64,000 nt of DNA, taken from NCBI GenBank assembly GCA_902785065.1, contig CACZXH010000007.1:1-64000 (forward strand), in the 5' to 3' direction. Every line of letters begins with the position of its first letter. Position 1 is the stretch's first letter. The position numbers and the translations under genes are program-made. The stretch is from an uncultured Bacteroidia bacterium (GTDB lineage: Bacteria; Bacteroidota; Bacteroidia; Bacteroidales; UBA932). Positions 13,530 to 21,398 of the stretch are shown piece by piece. The notes under the pieces were generated by a model that saw only the letters and a program-made list of their open reading frames with translations, was not told the DNA's origin and searched no databases.

Positions 13530-14572
13530 CGGCGGAAGAAGGTTTCGTGGATGTAGGATTCCGCGCCGCAGAGGATGCCCGTAATGACCTGGGACTCGTG
13601 CGAGAGCGTGGCGAAAATGAGGCCGGCGGCGAAGGGGACGCCGTATATGCTCGAGAGCGCGAGGGCGACGGCGCCGTGGAAGGCGCCGAACCCGCCCGGT
13701 ACGGGAATGAGCGAACTCACGGCCCCGGCGAACATCAGCAGCAGCGCGTCGGCCATCCCGAGCCCCTCGATCTTTTCGAGGGCGCCGGCGAGTTCCGGAC
13801 TCACGGAGGCCGGGTCGATACCCTGCAGGGCCCACATAATGCAGGCTGACATCAGCCAGTACAATACCCAGAGCAGAACCGTATACAGGAGGAAGCGCCA
13901 GCCGTGGCGCATATGCAGACAGGAAACGAGGCCGTCATAGGTGCCCCGGATCCATCCCCAGAAGCGACCCCAGATGCCCCCGCGGTCGCGCAGCCGCCAG
14001 CACGCGAAAACAAGCCCGCCTGCGAGCAGCACACCGAGGACGAGGATCCACCACAGGTGGCCCTTGTCGGCGAGGCCCGGGAAGAGGTTGTCCGTCAGGA
14101 AACTCCCGAACCGGTTCCACAGGAGCCCGAAGATGAGCAGGGTGACAGCCAGGAGGGACAGTCCGTCCCACACGCGGTCCGCCACGACCGTGCCTAGGGC
14201 TTTGTCGAAGGTGACGAGCCGCTTTCCATCGCCGTCCCGGCCGGAATGCTTGACCACGTACCCGCAGCGGGCAACCTCGCCTGCACGGGGGAGGACGTAA
14301 TTCGCGAGCGTGCAGATGTTGACGGCGTTCCACGTCGTGACGCGGGACGTGGACGCATCCAGCGGCAGCAGTTGCATCCGCCAGCGGATCGCACGGAGCC
14401 AGAAGGCCGCCGCGCCCAGCGCCATGGACAGGACGACATACCCCCAGTGGCACTCGCGGAGCGCCGTGCCGAAGTCTTTCCAGTTCACACCCCGGAAGGA
14501 AAAGTACAGGAGCAGGGCCGCGACCGCGATCCAGAGCCCGTACAGGAGGATATTCTTCACTTTCTTGTCCAT
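13526..14572 (-). CDS. Flippase-like integral membrane protein (LPG synthase TM / UPF0104 family)
   Basis: This 348-residue polytopic membrane protein belongs to the family that includes the membrane part of lysylphosphatidylglycerol synthase (MprF) and related putative lipid flippases. Several hydrophobic segments are visible, such as ILLYGLWIAVAALLLYFSF at the N-terminus and HLWWILVLGVLLAGGLVFAC mid-protein. The family signatures NICTLANYVLPRAGE and SLIPVPGGFGAFHGAVALAL are present. There is no aminoacyl-transferase domain, so it is not a full MprF. It is the first gene of a two-gene unit with aroE. A -7 box (TAACTTTG on the minus strand) lies at 14588-14581. The substrate is unknown. Confidence 0.85.
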   Translation of the reverse strand: MDKKVKNILLYGLWIAVAALLLYFSFRGVNWKDFGTALRECHWGYVVLSMALGAAAFWLRAIRWRMQLLPLDASTSRVTTWNAVNICTLANYVLPRAGEVARCGYVVKHSGRDGDGKRLVTFDKALGTVVADRVWDGLSLLAVTLLIFGLLWNRFGSFLTDNLFPGLADKGHLWWILVLGVLLAGGLVFACWRLRDRGGIWGRFWGWIRGTYDGLVSCLHMRHGWRFLLYTVLLWVLYWLMSACIMWALQGIDPASVSPELAGALEKIEGLGMADALLLMFAGAVSSLIPVPGGFGAFHGAVALALSSIYGVPFAAGLIFATLSHESQVITGILCGAESYIHETFFRR

Positions 14573-14580
14573 TGCTCACA

Positions 14581-14588
14581 CAAAGTTA
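14581..14588 (-). promoter_or_regulatory. -7 box for the flippase-like gene
   Basis: TAACTTTG on the minus strand matches the Bacteroidota -7 consensus TAnnTTTG, 8 nt upstream of the start codon. No well-spaced -33 TTG was found. Confidence 0.5.
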
Positions 14589-14611
14589 ATGGAAAATCCC
14601 CAAATAATGTA

Positions 14612-14619
14612 TAAATTTG
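14612..14619 (+). promoter_or_regulatory. -7 box for the PfkB kinase gene
   Basis: TAAATTTG matches TAnnTTTG and lies 27 nt upstream of the ATG at 14647, giving a leader of about 24 nt. It is back to back with the divergent box at 14581. Confidence 0.55.
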
Positions 14620-14646
14620 TAGGTTATTGGAAAAAACCGCCTTCGT

Positions 14647-15648
14647 ATGAAATCCATCCTGGGCATTGGAAACGCCCTCACCGACATCCTGGCCGTCCTT
14701 TCGGACGACACGCTCCTCCGGAGGTTCCACCTCCCGCTCGGGAGCATGCAGCACGTGGACATGGAGACGGGCGACCGGATCTGGGACGCGCTCAAGGAGT
14801 ACGGTGTAAAGTACGTGCCCGGAGGCTCGGCTGCGAACACGGTCACCTGCACGTCCATTTTCGGGATGCCGTCGGGTTACATCGGCAAGATCGGCAACGA
14901 CGACCTGGGCAACCTGTTCAAGAGCACGATGGAGCAGTACGGCGTCCGCGCGCAGATGCTCTATGGCACCAAGTCCAGCGGCCGCTGCATGGTTTTCATC
15001 ACCGGGGCCAATGCCGAACGCACCTTCGCCGACTATATGGGCGCCACCCTGGAGATGGGCCCGGAGGACCTCGTCCCCGAAATGTTCGAGGGCTACGACT
15101 ACTTCCACATCGAAGGTTACCTCGTCCAGAACCAGGAGCTCATCGCCAAGGCTGTCCGGCTCGCCAAGGCAGCCGGCAGCATTATCTCCATTGACATGGC
15201 CTCCTACAATGTCGTGGAATCCAATGACGCCTTCTTCCACAACCTCGTGGAAAACTACGTGGACATCGTCTTCGCGAACGAGACCGAGGCCAAGGCCTTC
15301 ACCAAGCTGGAGCCGCGCGAGGCCTGCGCCGAAATCGCCCGCCACTGCCACTGCCGGATCTCCGTGGTCAAGGTGGGCAAGGCCGGGTCGATGGTCCAGT
15401 CCGGCGACGAATACCACTTCATCGACCCCTGGCCGGCCACGCCCGTGGACGCCACCGGCGCCGGCGACACCTACGCCGCCGGTTTCCTGTACGCGCACTC
15501 CCTGGGCATGCCCCTCCGCGTCTGCGGCGAGGTCGGGTCCATCATCGCCGCCAAGGTGGTCGAGGTCATCGGCACCAAGATCGACGTACCCCGCTGGCGG
15601 GATGCCAAGCAGGAAATCCGCGAACTGATCGCCGCCAACACGAAATAG
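14647..15648 (+). CDS. PfkB-family carbohydrate/adenosine kinase
   Basis: This 333-residue ribokinase-fold kinase has the PfkB signatures. The N-terminal substrate lid is ILGIGNALTDILAVLSD, the glycine motif is YVPGGSAANT, and the C-terminal anion hole and catalytic Asp are DATGAGDTYAAGF (D274). The closest Bacteroidota relatives are usually annotated as adenosine kinase, which phosphorylates adenosine to AMP for purine salvage. The exact sugar or nucleoside cannot be fixed from sequence alone. The following frameshifted gene begins 3 nt after the stop, so the two are co-transcribed together with the membrane protein after that. Confidence 0.88.
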   Translation: MKSILGIGNALTDILAVLSDDTLLRRFHLPLGSMQHVDMETGDRIWDALKEYGVKYVPGGSAANTVTCTSIFGMPSGYIGKIGNDDLGNLFKSTMEQYGVRAQMLYGTKSSGRCMVFITGANAERTFADYMGATLEMGPEDLVPEMFEGYDYFHIEGYLVQNQELIAKAVRLAKAAGSIISIDMASYNVVESNDAFFHNLVENYVDIVFANETEAKAFTKLEPREACAEIARHCHCRISVVKVGKAGSMVQSGDEYHFIDPWPATPVDATGAGDTYAAGFLYAHSLGMPLRVCGEVGSIIAAKVVEVIGTKIDVPRWRDAKQEIRELIAANTK

Positions 15649-15651
15649 ACT

Positions 15652-16133
15652 ATGCTGGAACCGGTAAAAGAAATGCTCAGGCGCCAGAGCCTGAAGAAGA
15701 ACGCCTCCACGGAGACGTGGAGGACACCTCGTTCAACGAATGCAAGAACACCCTCCTGCTGTTCTTCCGTGAACACAATATCAAAGGCGATATCTTCTTC
15801 TTCGACTTCCGGAAGCTTACGGAAGGCGAGCGCCTCATCACCAGCATCACCACCACCATCCTCAAGAAAGACCTCAACTGGTTCGGCAAGCCCTCCCGCG
15901 AGAAGGTCGCCCTGATGCTCGACGGCGAGCCCGACCTGTTCATCTCCCTCCTTCCCTCGACCGACTTCCCCCTTGAGTTCATGGCCACCGCCTCCCGCGC
16001 ACACTTCAAGATCGGCCGCGTCCAGCTGCCGGGCAACACCTTCGACCTCGTGTTCAAGGATCCCGAGGACCGCAGGCTCAGCGAAGCCGAAGTGTGCAAG
16101 GAACTGATCAAGTTCATGGGCAAGATCCGATGA
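15652..16133 (+). pseudogene. DUF6913-type protein, frameshifted near its N-terminus
   Basis: The body (RAHFKIGRVQLPGNTFDLVF and the preceding DLFISLLPSTDFPLEF) resembles the short Bacteroidota DUF6913 proteins of unknown function. The frame with this body has no ATG, only a GTG at 15717. A good ATG at 15652, 3 nt after the kinase stop, opens a different frame (MLEPVKEMLRRQSLKKNA) that looks like the missing N-terminus. Joining the two needs one extra base at about 15698-15712, so the sequence has a -1 indel. The repaired protein would be about 160 residues. The alternative is a real 138-residue protein from the GTG. The stop overlaps the next start (ATGA), indicating coupling. Confidence 0.6.
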
Positions 16134-16603
16134 AGAAATACCTCATCGTCTTCCTCATCTCCATGGTGCCGCTCATCGAACTGCGCGGCGCCATTCCGTA
16201 TGCCGTCGGGATGGGCCTCCCCATCGTCCCGTCCATCATTGTCTCCGTCATCGGCAATATGCTGCCGGTCCCGTTCATTTTCCTGTTCGCCCGCCGCATC
16301 CTGGAGTGGGGGAAGGACAAGAAGTACATCGGTAAGTTCTTCACCTGGTGCCTCGAGAAGGGCGAGAAGGGCGGACGCAAGCTGGAAGAAAAGGCGGGAC
16401 GGGGCCTCTATGTCGCCCTGCTCCTGTTCGTGGGCATCCCGCTGCCGGGTACGGGTGCCTGGACCGGCACCCTCGCCGCCAGCATCCTGGACATGGACTT
16501 CAAGAAAAGCGTTTTGTTCGTGCTGCTGGGCGTCCTCCTCGCCGGGGCGATCATGCTCCTGGCGTCGCTGGGCCTGTTCGGCGCCATCGACTTTCTCCGA
16601 TAA
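16130..16603 (+). CDS. Small multidrug export family membrane protein (COG2426)
   Basis: This 157-residue inner-membrane protein belongs to the COG2426 / putative small multidrug export family. The start MKKYLIVFLISMVPLIELRG is the family signature, with an ELRGAIP motif in the first membrane segment. Further segments are VPSIIVSVIGNMLPVPFIFL, YVALLLFVGIPLPGTGAWTG and SVLFVLLGVLLAGAIMLLAS. The last-but-one contains the conserved PLPGTGAW turn. Despite the name, transport of drugs has not been shown for most members. The ATG overlaps the stop of the preceding gene. The open frame extends upstream, but the family start at 16130 is preferred. Confidence 0.85.
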   Translation: MKKYLIVFLISMVPLIELRGAIPYAVGMGLPIVPSIIVSVIGNMLPVPFIFLFARRILEWGKDKKYIGKFFTWCLEKGEKGGRKLEEKAGRGLYVALLLFVGIPLPGTGAWTGTLAASILDMDFKKSVLFVLLGVLLAGAIMLLASLGLFGAIDFLR

Positions 16604-16623
16604 TAACCAACAACCGCATAACT

Positions 16624-17598
16624 ATGACACTGAAAAGGATCATCCTCTGGAGCGCCTCGCTCCTCCTCGCCGCGAACTGCCTCACGGGCTGCCTCGCCGG
16701 CAAATTCATGACCAACTACGCCCTCAAGCCCGCCCAGCACGGTGAGGCCGATATCGAGCGCACCCGCGCCAAGGCCGATTCCCTCGCCCCCGGCGTGATG
16801 GCCTGGTACGACGACCTGCACCAGAAAGGCATCTTCAAGGATATCAACCGCACGGATCCGGACGGTTACAAACTCCACGCCGTTTACGCCCCCGCCAAGG
16901 ATCCCGCTACGGCCCAGGGCACGGCCATCATCGTCCACGGCTACACGGACAACCACCTCGTCTTCATGTACCTCGTGCGCATGTACCGCGACGAGTTCAA
17001 CTATAATGTCATGGTCCCGGACCTGCAGTTCTTCGGCTACTCCGAGGGCGTGGCCGCCCAGATGGGCTGGCTCGACCGTCTGGATGTAGAGGACTGGGCG
17101 GCGGTCGCCCACGACATCTTCAAGGATGATTTCACCGTGGTGCACGGTGTGTCGATGGGCGCGGCCACCGCGATGATGATGAGCGGCGACGACCTCCCGC
17201 CCTACATCCGTGCCTTCGTCGAGGACTGCGGCTATTCCTCCGCCTGGGACCAGTTCGCCCACAACCTCAAGGACAGCTTCCACCTGCCCCCGTTCCCGAT
17301 CCTGAACAGCGCCAGCCTCGTCTCGAAGCGCCGCTACGGATGGGGCTTCAAGCAGGCCTCCTCCGTGGAGCAGCTCGCCAAGTGCGACCGGCCGATGCTC
17401 TTCATCCATGGCACGGAAGACGATTTCGTCCCCGTGGACCATGTCTTCAAGAACTACGAGGCCAAGACGCACGGCTACAAGGAACTCGTCCTCGTCGAGG
17501 GTGCCGTCCATGCGAACTCCTACGCGAAGGATCCGAAGAACTACACCTGGCGGGTGAAGTACTTCCTCGATCGCGTGAAGAGCGGAGAAATCAAGTAA
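16624..17598 (+). CDS. Alpha/beta-hydrolase lipoprotein
   Basis: This 324-residue protein has a lipoprotein signal with lipobox LTGC (C23), followed by an alpha/beta-hydrolase domain. The oxyanion region is IIVHGYTDNHLVF, the nucleophile elbow is GVSMGAAT with Ser at about residue 177, the acid is the Asp of HGTEDDFVP, and the histidine is in EGAVHANSY. The arrangement resembles family S9/BAAT-like hydrolases common in Bacteroidota, of mostly unknown substrate. The start at 16624 is supported by the signal peptide; the open frame runs further upstream in the preceding gene. It converges on the rRNA methyltransferase gene with only 4 nt between stops and no visible terminator. Confidence 0.88.
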   Translation: MTLKRIILWSASLLLAANCLTGCLAGKFMTNYALKPAQHGEADIERTRAKADSLAPGVMAWYDDLHQKGIFKDINRTDPDGYKLHAVYAPAKDPATAQGTAIIVHGYTDNHLVFMYLVRMYRDEFNYNVMVPDLQFFGYSEGVAAQMGWLDRLDVEDWAAVAHDIFKDDFTVVHGVSMGAATAMMMSGDDLPPYIRAFVEDCGYSSAWDQFAHNLKDSFHLPPFPILNSASLVSKRRYGWGFKQASSVEQLAKCDRPMLFIHGTEDDFVPVDHVFKNYEAKTHGYKELVLVEGAVHANSYAKDPKNYTWRVKYFLDRVKSGEIK

Positions 17599-17602
17599 GG
17601 GA

Positions 17603-18436
17603 TCAGGCGTTCCGCTGCCGGACGGCCTCGAAGAGGAGGATGGCGGCGGAGACAGAGACATTGAGACTGTCCAGGCGGCCGAGCATCGGGATGCGGATGT
17701 GCGCATCGGCGGCGCGGCGCCAGACATCGGTAAGACCGGTGGATTCGGTACCCATCACGAGGGCCGTTCCGCCGGTCATATCCGTATCATAATACCAGGA
17801 CGAATCCTGGAGCTGGGCGGTGAGGATGCGGATGCCGCGGGATTTCAGCCAGTCGATGGTTTCGGCCGACGAGGCGCATACCGTGGGGACGGTGAACACG
17901 GCGCCGATGCTCGCGCGGATGAGGTTCGGGTTCCACAGGTCCGTAAGCGGGTCGCAGACGATGACCGCGTCGGCCCGGGCGGCATCGGCGCTGCGGAGCA
18001 CAGCGCCCAGGTTCCCCGGTTTTTCCACCGACTCCAGCACCATCACGAGCGGATGCTCGCTCAGTGCGAGGTCCTCCAGGTGCCGCTCTCGGACTTCGAC
18101 CTCCGCGAGTACGCCTTCCGTCCCTTCCCGGTACGCCACCTTCCGGTACAGCGCTTCGGGGATTTCGACGAGATTCCCGGTCAAGCCGGGAATGACGTCA
18201 GAGAGGGAGCTGGGGCTGTCGTCATGGCCGGCCCCGACCGGCCATCTTTCTCTCATCACCTCCGGACACACGAACACCGTCCGTACATTGAATCCGGCTT
18301 CCAGGCAGTGCTCCAGCTCGCGGCGGCCCTCCACCACGAAAAGACCCTGCTCCCGCCGCGCCTTGGATTTTTCCTGCAGCAGGAGCAGATTCTTGATCTT
18401 CGGGTTCTGTGCCGATGTGATCGTTTCAACTCTCAT
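17603..18436 (-). CDS. SpoU/TrmH-family RNA 2'-O-methyltransferase with repeat-encoded insert
   Basis: This 277-residue SPOUT methyltransferase transfers methyl from SAM to a ribose 2'-OH of rRNA or tRNA. The N-terminal substrate-binding part is KNLLLLQEKSKARREQGLFV then EGRREL. The SPOUT motifs are LESVEKPGNLGAVLRSADA (motif 1 Asn/Arg), LVMGTESTGL (motif 2) and RIPMLGRLDSLNVSVSAAIL (motif 3). All key residues are present. The oddity is at residues 64-89: two copies of the dispersed palindromic repeat, both in codon phase, encode RWPVGAGHD and VIPGLTGNL in the linker before VEIPEALYRKVAYRE. A third repeat abuts the start codon. The exact RNA target (RlmB-like or other) cannot be told. Confidence 0.9.
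   Translation of the reverse strand: MRVETITSAQNPKIKNLLLLQEKSKARREQGLFVVEGRRELEHCLEAGFNVRTVFVCPEVMRERWPVGAGHDDSPSSLSDVIPGLTGNLVEIPEALYRKVAYREGTEGVLAEVEVRERHLEDLALSEHPLVMVLESVEKPGNLGAVLRSADAARADAVIVCDPLTDLWNPNLIRASIGAVFTVPTVCASSAETIDWLKSRGIRILTAQLQDSSWYYDTDMTGGTALVMGTESTGLTDVWRRAADAHIRIPMLGRLDSLNVSVSAAILLFEAVRQRNA
18171..18196 (-). repeat. Palindromic repeat, in frame inside the SpoU gene (copy 1)
   Basis: A 26-nt element, read on the coding strand as GTCATTCCCGG...CCGGGAATCT, starts on a codon boundary and encodes VIPGLTGNL (residues 81-89). Confidence 0.85.
18221..18247 (+). repeat. Palindromic repeat, in frame inside the SpoU gene (copy 2)
   Basis: A 27-nt element (GTCATGGCCGG...CCGGCCATCT on the plus strand) lies in opposite orientation to its neighbour 25 nt away. 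On the coding strand it encodes exactly nine residues, RWPVGAGHD (64-72). Confidence 0.85.
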
Positions 18437-18473
18437 AGATCCTCACGTCGGTCTGCGACCTCCTCAGGATGAC
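18437..18473 (-). repeat. Palindromic repeat joined to the SpoU start codon
   Basis: A 37-nt longer variant, read on the minus strand as GTCATCCTGAGG...GTGAGGATCT, is followed immediately by the ATG of the methyltransferase gene. Confidence 0.75.
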
Positions 18474-18487
18474 AAGGGTTGTTTCCT

Positions 18488-18514
18488 GTCATCCCGAGCG
18501 AAGTCGAGGAATCT
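18488..18514 (+). repeat. Palindromic repeat overlapping the lysS stop codon
   Basis: A 27-nt copy (GTCATCCCGAGCGAAG...GAGGAATCT). Its last two bases form part of the TAG stop of lysS on the minus strand (18515-18513). Confidence 0.85.
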
Positions 18515-19946
18515 AAAACTTCTCCGGACGCATCGTCGGGAAGAACAGCACGTCCTGGATGGCGTCGTTGCCCGTCATGAACATGGTGAGGCGGTCGATG
18601 CCGATGCCGATGCCCGAGGTGGGCGGCATGCCGTATTCGAGTGCGCGCACGAAGTCATAGTCGATGTACATCGCCTCATCATCACCCTTGGACTTGAGGG
18701 CGGCCTGCTCCTCGAAGCGTTCGAGCTGGTCGATCGGGTCGTTCAGCTCGGAATAGGCGTTCGCCAGCTCCTTGCCGGCTACGAAAAGTTCGAACCGCTC
18801 GGTGAGCGTGTCGTCGTAGCGGCAGCGCTTAGTGAGCGGGGACATCTCCACGGGATAATCAATGATGAAGGTGGGCTGGATGAGGTTCTTCTCGCAGTAT
18901 TCGCCGAAGATGGCGTCAATGAGCTTGCCCACGCCCATTTCCGGGGCGACCTCGATGTTCAGCTGTTTGCAGGTCGCGCGCAGCTGTGCCTCGTCCATGC
19001 CCTTGACATCGACGCCGGCGTATTCCTGGATCGCGTCCAGGATGCGAAGGCGGCGGAAGGGGCCCTGGAAGGAGATTTCGTTCCCGCTGATGGTCTTGTT
19101 GAGCCCACCGGTGGCTTCGGCCACCTGCTCGAGCATCTTCTCGGTGAAATCCATCATCCACTCGTAGTCCTTGTACGCCACGTACAGCTCCACGCAGGTG
19201 AACTCCGGGTTGTGGGTCTTGTCCATGCCCTCGTTGCGGAAGTTTTTCGCGAACTCGTACACCCCCGGGAAGCCGCCCACGATGAGGCGCTTCAGGTACA
19301 GCTCGTTCGCGATACGGAGGTACATGTCCACGTCCAGCGCGTTGTGGTGCGTAATGAACGGGCGCGCGGTCGCGCCGCCCGGGATGGGCTGCAGGATCGG
19401 GGTTTCCACCTCCAGGCAACCGGCCTCGTCGAAATAGCGGCGCATCGTGGAGATGATCTTCGCCCGCTTGACGAAGGTTTCCTTCACCTGCGGGTTCACC
19501 ACGAGGTCCACATACCGCTGGCGGTAGCGGAGCTCCAGCTCTTTCGCATGGACGGAAAGCTGGCCCGTCTGGGTGATGAAGGCGAAACCCTTGATGCCGA
19601 TGATGTCGCCGATGTCCAACAGCTTCTTGAACACGGTATTATATAAGGTCTTGTCCTCTCCGGGGCAGATCTCGTCCCGTTTGACATAGACCTGGATGCG
19701 TCCCGCGTGGTCCTGCAGTTCCATGAAGGAAGCCGCGCCCATGATGCGGCGGGACATGATGCGGCCGGCGAGGCATACATGCGCGAAATTTCCCTTCTCG
19801 GGGTCGTAGCCCGCCGCGATTTCCGCGGTGGTGGTATCCACCGGATACAGGGGGGCGGGATATGGATTGATGCCCAGTTCGCGGAGTTTTGCCAGGGATT
19901 CCCGGCGGCCGCGTTCCTGCTCGTTGAAGTCGTTGGAATTTGCCAT
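18513..19946 (-). CDS. lysS: Lysyl-tRNA synthetase (class II)
   Basis: This class II synthetase charges tRNA-Lys. The 477-residue protein has an N-terminal OB-fold anticodon domain ([19 protein letters not shown]). The class II motifs follow: motif 1 around [20 protein letters not shown], motif 2 [15 protein letters not shown], and motif 3 [15 protein letters not shown] near the C-terminus. The start [11 protein letters not shown] at 19946 is chosen because the upstream in-frame TTG lies inside the -7 box of the promoter. The stop codon is formed partly by a palindromic repeat that separates lysS from the downstream methyltransferase gene; the two may be co-transcribed. Confidence 0.97.
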   Translation of the reverse strand: MANSNDFNEQERGRRESLAKLRELGINPYPAPLYPVDTTTAEIAAGYDPEKGNFAHVCLAGRIMSRRIMGAASFMELQDHAGRIQVYVKRDEICPGEDKTLYNTVFKKLLDIGDIIGIKGFAFITQTGQLSVHAKELELRYRQRYVDLVVNPQVKETFVKRAKIISTMRRYFDEAGCLEVETPILQPIPGGATARPFITHHNALDVDMYLRIANELYLKRLIVGGFPGVYEFAKNFRNEGMDKTHNPEFTCVELYVAYKDYEWMMDFTEKMLEQVAEATGGLNKTISGNEISFQGPFRRLRILDAIQEYAGVDVKGMDEAQLRATCKQLNIEVAPEMGVGKLIDAIFGEYCEKNLIQPTFIIDYPVEMSPLTKRCRYDDTLTERFELFVAGKELANAYSELNDPIDQLERFEEQAALKSKGDDEAMYIDYDFVRALEYGMPPTSGIGIGIDRLTMFMTGNDAIQDVLFFPTMRPEKF

Positions 19947-19976
19947 GGTAATCGGGTTTTCTTTTATTAATAGGTG

Positions 19977-19984
19977 CAAAGGTA
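19977..19984 (-). promoter_or_regulatory. -7 box for lysS
   Basis: TACCTTTG on the minus strand matches TAnnTTTG, 30 nt upstream of the lysS ATG. It diverges from the ompA promoter about 80 nt away. The 246-bp space between lysS and ompA otherwise holds only AT-rich promoter and leader sequence. Confidence 0.6.
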
Positions 19985-20043
19985 CGAAAAACCTCTTACA
20001 TATAGGTGAGTCTCGTTTTTTTTAGATAAATTTTAATAAAAAG

Positions 20044-20075
20044 TTGGGAAAATTAGATTATTCTGCTTAATTTTG
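20044..20075 (+). promoter_or_regulatory. ompA promoter (-33 TTG, -7 TAATTTTG)
   Basis: A TTG at 20044-20046 and TAATTTTG at 20068-20075 are separated by 21 nt, matching the Bacteroidota sigma-ABfr promoter layout. The predicted start lies near 20079, which leaves an untranslated leader of about 110 nt before ompA. Confidence 0.7.
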
Positions 20076-20192
20076 CGAACGTATTAGATAGTGTCCAGAC
20101 CGGGACGCAGTTTGCGGCGGCCGCAGACGGGAAGGATTTGGAACTGAAATACATTATATAAAATAGAAATAAACAACAACAATTCTTATCAT

Positions 20193-21368
20193 ATGAAACT
20201 GAAAAGCTTAACACTGATTCTCGCCGTTGCGCTGGGTGCACAGGTTGCATTTGCGCAGCAGAGCAAGTCTGATCCCAGCGTGGAGTTCAATCCGCACTGG
20301 TACGGACAGATTCAGGGAGGCGCCGCCTACACCATCGGTGAAACGGCCTTCAAGAATCTGATTTCTCCGGCTGGTGCCCTCTCCCTCGGTTATCAGTTCA
20401 ATCCCACCCTCGGCGTGCGTTTCAATGCCGCCGGTTTCCAGGGTAAGGGTGCTGTCGTCTCTCCGCTTGAGGTGTATAAGTTCAACTACCTCCAGGGCGC
20501 GTTCGACCTCACCCTCAACCTGGCCCAGCTCTTCGGCTACAAGCATGACCGTGTGTTCAATCCGTTCGTGTTCATCGGCGGCGGCGCCGCCTTTGGCTTC
20601 AACAACGGTGCGAACAAGGTCACGAAGACCAATCCGAAGGAATATTTCGCCCTCCTGTGGGAGAAGAACATGATCACCCCGGTCGCCCGCGTGGGCCTGG
20701 GCGCTGACTTCCGGCTGAGCGACGCCGTCGCCCTCACCCTCGAGGTGAACGACAATGTCCTCTCCGACAAGTTCAACTCCAAGAAGGTCGGTCACCCCGA
20801 TTTCCAGTTCAACGCCCTCGCCGGCCTGAAGATCAACTTCGGCAAGACCACCCGTCCGAGCGCCAAGTACCTCGCTGAGCTCGCCGCCGCGGAGGCTGCC
20901 GCCGCCGCTGAGAAGGCCCGCCTCGAGGCTGAGCGCGCCGCGAAGCTCGCCGCTGAGAAGGCTGCCGCCGAGAAGGCCGCTGCCGAGAAGGCCGCCGCTG
21001 ACAAGCTCGCCGCCGAAAAGGCTGCCGCCGAGAAGCTCGCCGCCGAAATGCGTCAGGTGAACACCTTCTTCACGATCAACTCCTATGTCATTTCCGACGA
21101 GGAGGCCGCGAAGCTCATCCGCTACATCGACTGGCTCAAGGCGAATCCGGACGTGAACATCGCCATCGCCGGCCATGCCGACAAGGGCACCGGTACCAAG
21201 CGTATCAACCAGAAGCTCTCCGAGCAGCGTGCCGCCGCCGTCAAGGCGTTCCTCACCGAGCGTGGCATCGCCGAGAGCCGTATCGTCTCTGTCGTCGCCA
21301 ATGGTGACCGCATCCAGCCGTTCGAGGAGAACGACCTGAACCGTGTCGTCATCAGCACCATCGAGTAA
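20193..21368 (+). CDS. OmpA-family outer membrane protein
   Basis: This 391-residue outer membrane protein links the membrane to peptidoglycan. A signal peptide ends at AFAQ (about residue 22). An N-terminal beta-barrel follows to about residue 220, with repeated amphipathic strands such as GALSLGYQFNPTLGVRFNAA. A charged, alanine-rich helical linker at about 228-286 is built of repeats like AAEKAAAEKAAAEK. The C-terminal OmpA domain binds diaminopimelate through the conserved Asp of GHADKGTGTKRINQ (about D330) and the Arg of KLSEQRAAAVK. It has its own promoter with a long leader, as expected for an abundant porin. The large coiled-coil lipoprotein gene follows after 30 nt. Confidence 0.93.
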   Translation: MKLKSLTLILAVALGAQVAFAQQSKSDPSVEFNPHWYGQIQGGAAYTIGETAFKNLISPAGALSLGYQFNPTLGVRFNAAGFQGKGAVVSPLEVYKFNYLQGAFDLTLNLAQLFGYKHDRVFNPFVFIGGGAAFGFNNGANKVTKTNPKEYFALLWEKNMITPVARVGLGADFRLSDAVALTLEVNDNVLSDKFNSKKVGHPDFQFNALAGLKINFGKTTRPSAKYLAELAAAEAAAAAEKARLEAERAAKLAAEKAAAEKAAAEKAAADKLAAEKAAAEKLAAEMRQVNTFFTINSYVISDEEAAKLIRYIDWLKANPDVNIAIAGHADKGTGTKRINQKLSEQRAAAVKAFLTERGIAESRIVSVVANGDRIQPFEENDLNRVVISTIE

Positions 21369-21398
21369 TCAATTAACTCTTAATTCTATACCAACTTT

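Noticed and set aside
18171..18473. The clustered palindromic repeats as a CRISPR array.
   Set aside because: Units differ in sequence, orientation and spacing, there are no regular spacers, and two units are coding.
19947..19979. A TTG start extending lysS by eleven residues.
   Set aside because: The TTG is part of the -7 box TACCTTTG, so it would not be transcribed from that promoter.
21371..21385. Small inverted repeat AATTAA-CTC-TTAATT between ompA and the coiled-coil lipoprotein gene as a terminator.
   Set aside because: It is AT-only, has a 3-nt loop and no T tract, so it is too weak to claim.
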